Assembly (NCBI GenBank): GCA_947579665.1
Contig: OX388346.1
Coordinates: forward strand, 88,910,615-88,974,614
Direction of reading: 5' to 3'
Length of the DNA: 64,000 nucleotides
Source: Sympetrum striolatum
Taxonomy: Eukaryota; Arthropoda; Insecta; Odonata; Libellulidae
This document shows positions 58,001 to 64,000 of the stretch, piece by piece (position 1 is the stretch's first letter; every line of letters begins with the position of its first letter). The position numbers and the translations under genes are program-made. The notes under the pieces are model-generated. The model was not told the origin of the DNA, searched no databases, and saw nothing but the letters and a program-made list of their open reading frames with translations.

Positions 58001-60379
58001 TACACTATTAAAATTGTAAAAAACGCATATAATTCCCGTCTTTCTTCGCTGTCGGACCACCGGTTGGCGACTCCATTCTGATGAATGTCTCCGTTCGCTG
58101 AAAAAACTTCTGAAATTAATATTCGATTCACTCATTTCTCCTCAATGAGTAGCTAAACAGGTCGATTCCTGGACCTCAAATGGAGACAATGATTACACAT
58201 GTCGAATGAGACTTAGCGTTAATTTCATTGTATATCGTCATTTCTTTTATGCAACGAGATTTGCGGAACTGATGACAAGCAATCATTTGAAATAAATACG
58301 TAACGTTTGATGCAATGGAAGTTATTCTTGAATCTTTAAAACTAGTCTGCTCGTAGAATTAAAAATGATTATGCAGATTGTTAATATTTATACATACATA
58401 TAACCGCGTCTGAAACGCGTAAGTTGACGTATCTACACGAGCAGTTTGAGCGGCGCACGAGGAGGCGTTTGAGAGTGACAACGAATTGACTACTCAATTT
58501 CGATTTCGTGGGGGGAAACGAAAAAGATCAGGTGTCGGTTAAAATCACGGAGTTAAAAAAGATTCCGGATGGTAGTAGAGGCACTCACTGGAAGGCAAAA
58601 TGTTTTTCATACAAATTTCTCCGTTACGATAAGGTATTGTTCCTCTTATAAGTCTTCTATGTAAAGGAATTTGGTCTCGAGAAGGAGAGAATTCCTGTAG
58701 GACGAAAACTAAGCGTCGGCTAAGGCGTATTAAGGAAAATGTGCGGTCATCCTAGAAAATGAGGATTATAATGCGAATTGTTTTTACCCAAATTTGCTTT
58801 GTGATACAAAAATAACTTGCCTCTCTATCTTAATTGTGGTTTTGTTCTAAGGCAATAATAATAGATGATAAATTTTAACTTCTAGTATGAAAGAAAATGC
58901 CGTTGCCACTCGCTTACGGGATCGGAAAAGTCAAGAGTACGAAGTATTTGTATTACATTGATCGCAGTAATGTAAACCAAATTGTAAAATATTAATGTTT
59001 GCTGAAGCAACGGAGAGACCACGTGGTCAAAAGGGTGTGATTGGAAAAGGGTGGTTGTCGTGAAATAGTTGGGCATTTCAATTATTTATTTGCGGCCAAT
59101 CGCTCGGTGGCCTGTTCAAAATCCGATTAAATCATTATCACCAAGTGTCGATAGCGACATTTAAAAAGGGACAAAAAAGATGTAAGATTCACAATTTAAG
59201 AAATTCGCGAAGAAGATTCGTTACGCGGAACCTTCTTCAACTTTTTCTCCGCTTCCCTTACCTCCCTCCTCCTATCGCCCCTCCTTCCCCAACTACTAGA
59301 ATATATATCCTGAAAATTCGCCGCTCGTCCCATTCGTTCTTCAGGCCCGCCGCGAAAGGTTCGACCGACGGAATGGTCCCGACAGTTGAAGTCTCCGAAG
59401 ATTACTTAAAACGAAAGCTCTCGCCTGGAGTCTCATCGAAACTATCGAGAAGTTGTCAGACTGCTACAATCTTCCATTGCTTGTCGTTATTGTGCAATCG
59501 CTGTACGATACCTATCCCATCCACCGACAAATATCTCGGCGAGAGGGTGCAGGAGGCAGTTCTCTTGGTTGGAGCTATTGCTTTTTTAAAGCTACAAATG
59601 TAAACTTTTCTAAACGGTAAACTGTTTTTCGAATAACAATTACTTTTTTATCAACAGTAAAGTTTTTCTATTGGAGTAATGCGTAGAGTGAAAATTGAAT
59701 GAAATACTGTTTTCGTCAAGGATATTCTTTTAAAATGAGATAAAAAACTTGTCGCAATGAATTTTTTATAATGTTGGCATTCACCTACCGTTTTTTTTTT
59801 TTTCGGGACTAAATGTTGAATAGAACTTTATCGTTAGATTTTTCATAACCGAGAACATTTTTCGTGAAGAATTACAGACTGCTATGAACAGCTGCGAATG
59901 CGTTTTAACAATGTTACCAGCATTTGCTAGGTGGCGCTAGAAACAAGTGATCAGTAGGAGTTGGACACTACTTGTTCGTAAACGTAAAATTTAAGACTTT
60001 ACTCGGAATTGGATGCAAATGTGTTATGAGATCATTAGATGGAAAACATGCTGAAAATATACTACAGTCAGTTGTTGAAAAGTAGCCTTGTTTTCCCTGT
60101 GAAAAAATAAAGTAGAATCTATGGAAAAACTATTGCCTAACTATTGTAGCTTTTCAAAGAAGACGTTATAAGAGATCTAATATTGCATATTAGGCATGAT
60201 AGATTTCTCAGTATCGGAGCTTGTAATGAATTTATCTCCACAATTGTACAAAAGTTTACCCCGACACGAATGAAATTTTAATTTTCGCGTAGCTTTCTGT
60301 GAAGTTGATTTATTAAATGTATTATTAATGCGTCTAAGGGGAAGCTTAGTTTTAACTAATTTTTAGATATTAGAGCATC
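55024..60379. other. Unassigned, possibly holding host exons
   Basis: No domain is recognisable in any ORF, including the 152-codon ORF at 59145-59603. The GC content is mixed, with a GC-rich patch at 55530-55780. Less repeat-like than the rest of the window, so it is a candidate for true intergenic or intronic DNA. Confidence 0.4.
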
Positions 60380-60419
60380 TAGGTGAGAGTGAATAGTGAG
60401 TTTGTCTTTTATTTTACAG

Positions 60420-60655
60420 TAACAGAGGAACAATTGCAACCCATGATTCCTGGAATCCAGGAGCAAGGCAAATCTTCGCTGAGGACGTCATCCTGTAGCG
60501 CCGTTGTTTCCAGCTATCCTTCCAGAGAAACTAACTTTACTTTAGAGTCGAGCGTTGGCATTTTGGAGAACTTAGCCACGAAAAGTTAAAAGTGATAAAA
60601 ACTATTGAGGCCTATGATCTCGTCTTTTATTGCAAATAAAGATTTAAACTAATTT
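60420..60655 (+). CDS. Candidate terminal exon of an unknown host gene
   Basis: A good polypyrimidine acceptor (TTTGTCTTTTATTTTACAG, ending 60419) is followed by an open frame VTEEQLQPMIPGIQEQGKSS ... ILENLATKS and a TAA near 60588. AATAAA follows at about 60640. This is the layout of a last coding exon with its 3' UTR. The family is not recognised, upstream exons were not found, and it could be chance. Confidence 0.3.
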
Positions 60656-60987
60656 TTGACTTATACGACTCGGTGATCGTAAATTGAAGCGTTCTCACTA
60701 TCTCACTTTACCTATTCCGGAAGTTGCTTGTAATGCTAACACGAGAATGTGTAAACAATTTTAAGCATGGTATACTACGGGTCTTATTTTACGGCAAGTT
60801 TCAGATTCAAACGGCCTAAGTTAAGACTGTTCAAAGCCATAGATGTTAATTAAATTTCTAATATTCGTATAACAATTCTTAATCAAAATTAAGGACAGCT
60901 TTGCTATTGTAGTAATGAAAATGCATAGGGGAAATTAAAATGAAAAATCACCCGCGATGTATTTCTATCTAGATGTATGAACAATCA

Positions 60988-61260
60988 TCAGGGCCGTTTA
61001 GGCATACGCAGCATACGCGGTCGCGTTAGGGCCCCATCAACTTAGGGGCCCCACCGCCAAGCTTCAAAAATGCCATAAAACATTTCAATAATTAAAAGCA
61101 TAATTAAGCATATTGTAAAATCAGTTTTTTGAGCTATAAAATAAATTCTTTTAATGGGATATGTAAATGAACTTTTACAATTAATGTAATATGTATTCTA
61201 TTAAATTATTATAGAGGGGCAGCCCGGGGGGGTGCCCTAATGACCCCAAACTCTTTTTTT
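60988..61260 (+). repeat. Possible hAT-like repeat end
   Basis: CAGGGCCGTTTAGGCATACG followed by a GGGCCCC-rich segment resembles the ends of insect hAT elements. A GGGG-rich patch at 61215-61245 may be the other side. No target duplication was resolved. Confidence 0.3.
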
Positions 61261-61439
61261 TATCTTTGTTAAATTTTCAGTAGCCCACAATTTTGCATTA
61301 CTCGTAGAGGTTTCAAAAAAAGTTGGCATATATATGTATTTTTCAAAATTTCTTTCATCCTATGTTGCTCAAAGACGTTTTAAGTATTTTCCAGGTATAT
61401 AAGAAGCTTCAAATGCATACATTCAAAGATGCCTTGGTC

Positions 61440-61705
61440 CAGTGGCGGATCTAGGATCGAGCTGTGGGGGGGCTTGAGAGTTAGGAATAAATATTCATTT
61501 TCTATTTATCGATTGTGACAATAAATTTTATAAAATTAAATTCAGTATACATATTTGAATTATGCTTATTATTATCTATCGTTGTAGATAAACAATATTT
61601 CTTCATATCTCAATAGTATGAACGATGATACATTTCTTTTTCTGTGACTTCTGGGAGTGGGCTACAGCCCCCATAGTCCCCCTCCCCCCCCTGGATCCGC
61701 CACTG
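61440..61705. mobile_element. Small hAT-like MITE (266 bp)
   Basis: The left end CAGTGGCGGATCTAGG and the right end, read inward, CAGTGGCGGATCCAGGGGGG form terminal inverted repeats differing at one of the first 16 bases. The CAGTGGCGGATC..GGGGG start is typical of non-autonomous hAT elements. No clear 8-bp duplication and no coding capacity. Confidence 0.65.
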
Positions 61706-62191
61706 ATTGTATGGGCTGTAATTCTTTTGGGCCGGATTTAATAATAATTTCATAATAAAATTACGAAATTTAGGGATTCATCGATATCGATATTTTATTA
61801 CCATAAGTATCCCTGTGCTCGAATTTGGGCACTGGAAAGTCTTCTGCAAGCTATGTATGTTAAATTCAAACATCAACCATTTAAGACCATACAAACTAAC
61901 TAATGCAATTATAAATATCTTCCCTATAAGATTTATTTGAAAACTGTAGTAAGAAATCAACAAAGGACAACAACAAATCTTAGTTACCTAAAATTTCATA
62001 CATATCATCGATATTTACATCTGCTTTTACACGCCTTGTTTCATTCTTCATTTGTCTACTCGTTTGCCCTCTCATTGGTTGAGATGAAGCAAGTGACCGT
62101 CACTTTCGGAAATGCTCGGATGTTTCCCCTTAAAGTGGGTGGGGGCAGTCGGTTTGGTAGTTTTCTGCCCGACGATGCTACAGAATAGGAT

Positions 62192-62710
62192 TTAGAGGCG
62201 GAGTCGGTGAGAGATCACGATTTCCTCTCCAGTCGGTTGGATTTGAAATCCAACCAACTGCTTCCAAACCGACAAGTTACATAATATGGCCCCAGCTGCG
62301 ATTGAAGCGTGGTCCACGGGATCGACTCCTGGAGCGACCACGTTGTCGTCCATCCCTCTGCGAGGCAGCGTTGGCGAACAACAGGGCAGCTGGGCTAGGT
62401 TGTCCATCCGCTGCAGCATCATGGCCATCATCATGGTGCATGACGAAGTACATCCACTCGGTGCAAGCTGCGGGGGGCCGTCCTGTGGTGAAGGGTTGGT
62501 ATGCGACAATTGGCGGGCATCTGCAGGTCTCGCCATCACTTCGTTGACGGTGGGAACGACGTCGCGGAGACGGTCTGCCATTATTGCTAAGGCATTCAGA
62601 TCACTGCCTCCCTGGACAACTAAAATGGCACGCATTGTGGCAGGCAACCTCGTTAGCCATGACGAAGACAAAAAATCGTCCATAAATTTTTGGCCAATTT
62701 CCAAAATCAT
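62192..62710 (-). pseudogene. Ty3/gypsy-type gag remnant
   Basis: The minus-strand ORF reads SSSWLTRLPATMRAILVVQG followed by DLNALAIMADRLRDVVPTVN, matching the capsid-domain pattern LLRxLWLxRLPxxxRAILAxxxxxxLDxLAxxADRIxE of insect Ty3-type elements. It starts abruptly and has no nucleocapsid CCHC or pol nearby, so it is a fragment. A 21-base near-perfect palindrome (GGTTGGATTT-G-AAATCCAACC, 62235-62255) lies at its C-terminal end. Confidence 0.7.
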
Positions 62711-62914
62711 AATTACACTAAGAATGGGTAAATGCTTTTTTCATAAATACAAATGCAGTATTAGTTCATACAAAATAAATATCAATCTGAAAATTATAAT
62801 TTATATTATATAATTCTTACAATAATTATAATTATTAATGGAGATCTTGATTAATTTCATAGAATGTTCCGTAAATATGGTTGGTGAGCCAGTTTTATAG
62901 GTATGACTAAACTA

Positions 62915-64000
62915 TTCTGATATACTGTTGAAAGCATCATATTAACTAACTCATTTGCTGGGGTTTTTATTCTGGGGGATTACAATCTTCCCAATTTCGT
63001 CTGGTCCGATGAACCATGGAATGAAGTTAACTTCAATCTCTCTAACATGGCACCTCAAGGTATACTGTTACTGAACACCTTTTCTTTCTTAGGGTTACAA
63101 CAAGTGAACTCAATTAAAAATAAAAATGGTGTTCTGTTGGACCTTGCTTTCAGTAATTGTCAGGTTAAGTGTAATGCTGTCACAGAGTCGATTCTGAATT
63201 GTGATGTGCACCACCCAGCAGTAAGTTTCCATATTCAACTTGCAAATAATGCAGAGATTTTACCATATGTTATTACTTTGTTTGATTACAAAAATTGTGA
63301 TTATGACTCGATAGCTAATGCTTTGAATAATATTAATTGGGCAGGATTAAGTAACATAAATATTGACGAGGCTACCCATTATTTTTCTTCCATTCTGAAT
63401 CAGATCATCACTGCCTTTACTCCTATAATTAGCATTAAAAATAACAACTTCCCCATTTTCATGTGAATTAAAAAGTCTCATTTCACTTAAGAAACAAAAT
63501 CATAGGAAATACAAAATAACAGGAGAAGATAGTGCTTATCAAGAATTTTCTGAACTACGTAAAAAATGCAAAACCCTTGCCAAAAGTTGTTATCATATGT
63601 ACATCAAAGATGTGCAAGGCAATATCTTGAGAAATACAAAATACTTTTGGACACATGTTAATAATCTACGTAGTTCAACAAAAATCCCCTCATCAATGTA
63701 CTTTGATAGTAGGAAAGGTGGCAATTGTACTGATATTTGTGATCTTTTTGCAAAATATTTTTCAAAGGTTTACAATGATATCAAACCTAATGTTTTACCT
63801 GAGATTAATCTAAATTTCAATGTAAATCTGTCCACATTCTCACTCTCTGTGACAAACATTCTTTGTAAACTAAAATCTGTTGATGTTACCAAATCTCCAG
63901 GTCCAGATAACCTTTCACCTCATATTCTAAAAAATTGTGCCAATTCACTGGGTTATCCTTTGTTTATAATTTTTAACAAATCACTCTCCAATGGTATTTT
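62915..64000 (+). mobile_element. LINE ORF2 (endonuclease to start of reverse transcriptase), runs off window
   Basis: Coding begins near 62915 within the endonuclease domain (AGVFILGDYNLPNFVWSDEP), continues through LLDLAFSNCQVKC and NCDVHHPAVSFHIQ (the catalytic SDHxxL/I-type His block), has a frameshift at about 63464, then runs on as ELKSLISLKKQNHRKYKITG, WTHVNNLRSSTKIPS and the reverse-transcriptase opening block KSPGPDNLSPHILKNC to the window edge. It is a jockey/CR1-like non-LTR element: 5' truncated, frameshifted once, otherwise open. Confidence 0.88.

Noticed and set aside
59145..59603. 152-codon ORF as a host gene
   Set aside because: No recognisable domain, no clear splice sites or poly(A) signal, and proline/serine-rich low-complexity translation. 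Left as unassigned.
62286..62813. 175-codon plus-strand ORF
   Set aside because: It overlaps the minus-strand gag fragment, whose capsid motif is recognisable; the plus frame is its complement.

Overview
The window is AT-rich eukaryotic DNA, almost certainly from an insect or another arthropod. The signs are spliceosomal introns, AATAAA polyadenylation signals, piggyBac-, hAT- and pogo/Tigger-type DNA transposons, CR1/jockey-like LINEs, Ty3-type solo LTRs and a tRNA-derived SINE. I recognise no housekeeping gene. Nearly everything I can name is a decayed mobile element or a complex repeat, plus one small multi-exon gene family of unknown function.

Layout. 1-5160: repeat-rich DNA ending in a complete but internally deleted piggyBac element with TTAA target duplications and unusually long (~740 bp) inverted arms. 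5549-13484: array I, seven copies of a ~1.08 kb unit. 13485-18333: two perfect hairpins, the start of a second piggyBac-like transposase (start codon split by an intron), a hAT-type end and a solo LTR. 18334-23560: a truncated array unit, a diverged 480-bp-period direct repeat and long unassigned stretches. 23570-26727: a GTF2IRD2/ZBED-like hAT element with a LINE 3' end and a SINE nested in it. 26735-34510: copy 1 of a six-exon gene (27141-28712) and, 4 kb further on, a decayed paralogue with repeated exons. 35107-43041: array II, seven more ~1.08 kb units. 43090-45410: a ~99% identical copy of 27026-29347 carrying the same six exons. 45627-55019: hAT end, LINE fragments, an eroded transposon ORF, a pogo/Tigger element without its catalytic core and with a LINE inside it, and a second solo LTR. 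55020-64000: mostly unassigned, with a possible terminal host exon, a small hAT-like MITE, a Ty3 gag remnant and the 5' half of a LINE ORF2 that runs off the window.

Two things stand out. First, the ~1.08 kb unit is itself built of six diverged ~150-176 bp sub-repeats, each centred on a sequence matching the RNA polymerase III B box (GGTTCGANNCC). B-box spacing is the same to within a base in the three units I measured (176, 170, 166, 157, 148), and every near-complete unit ends in the same 6-bp-stem hairpin. With 14 near-complete units this gives on the order of 80 B-box-like sites in 64 kb. Second, the six-exon gene joins in frame across all five introns in both near-identical copies, and the diverged paralogue keeps the same protein reading in exons A-D, so it is a real protein family, though I cannot name it.
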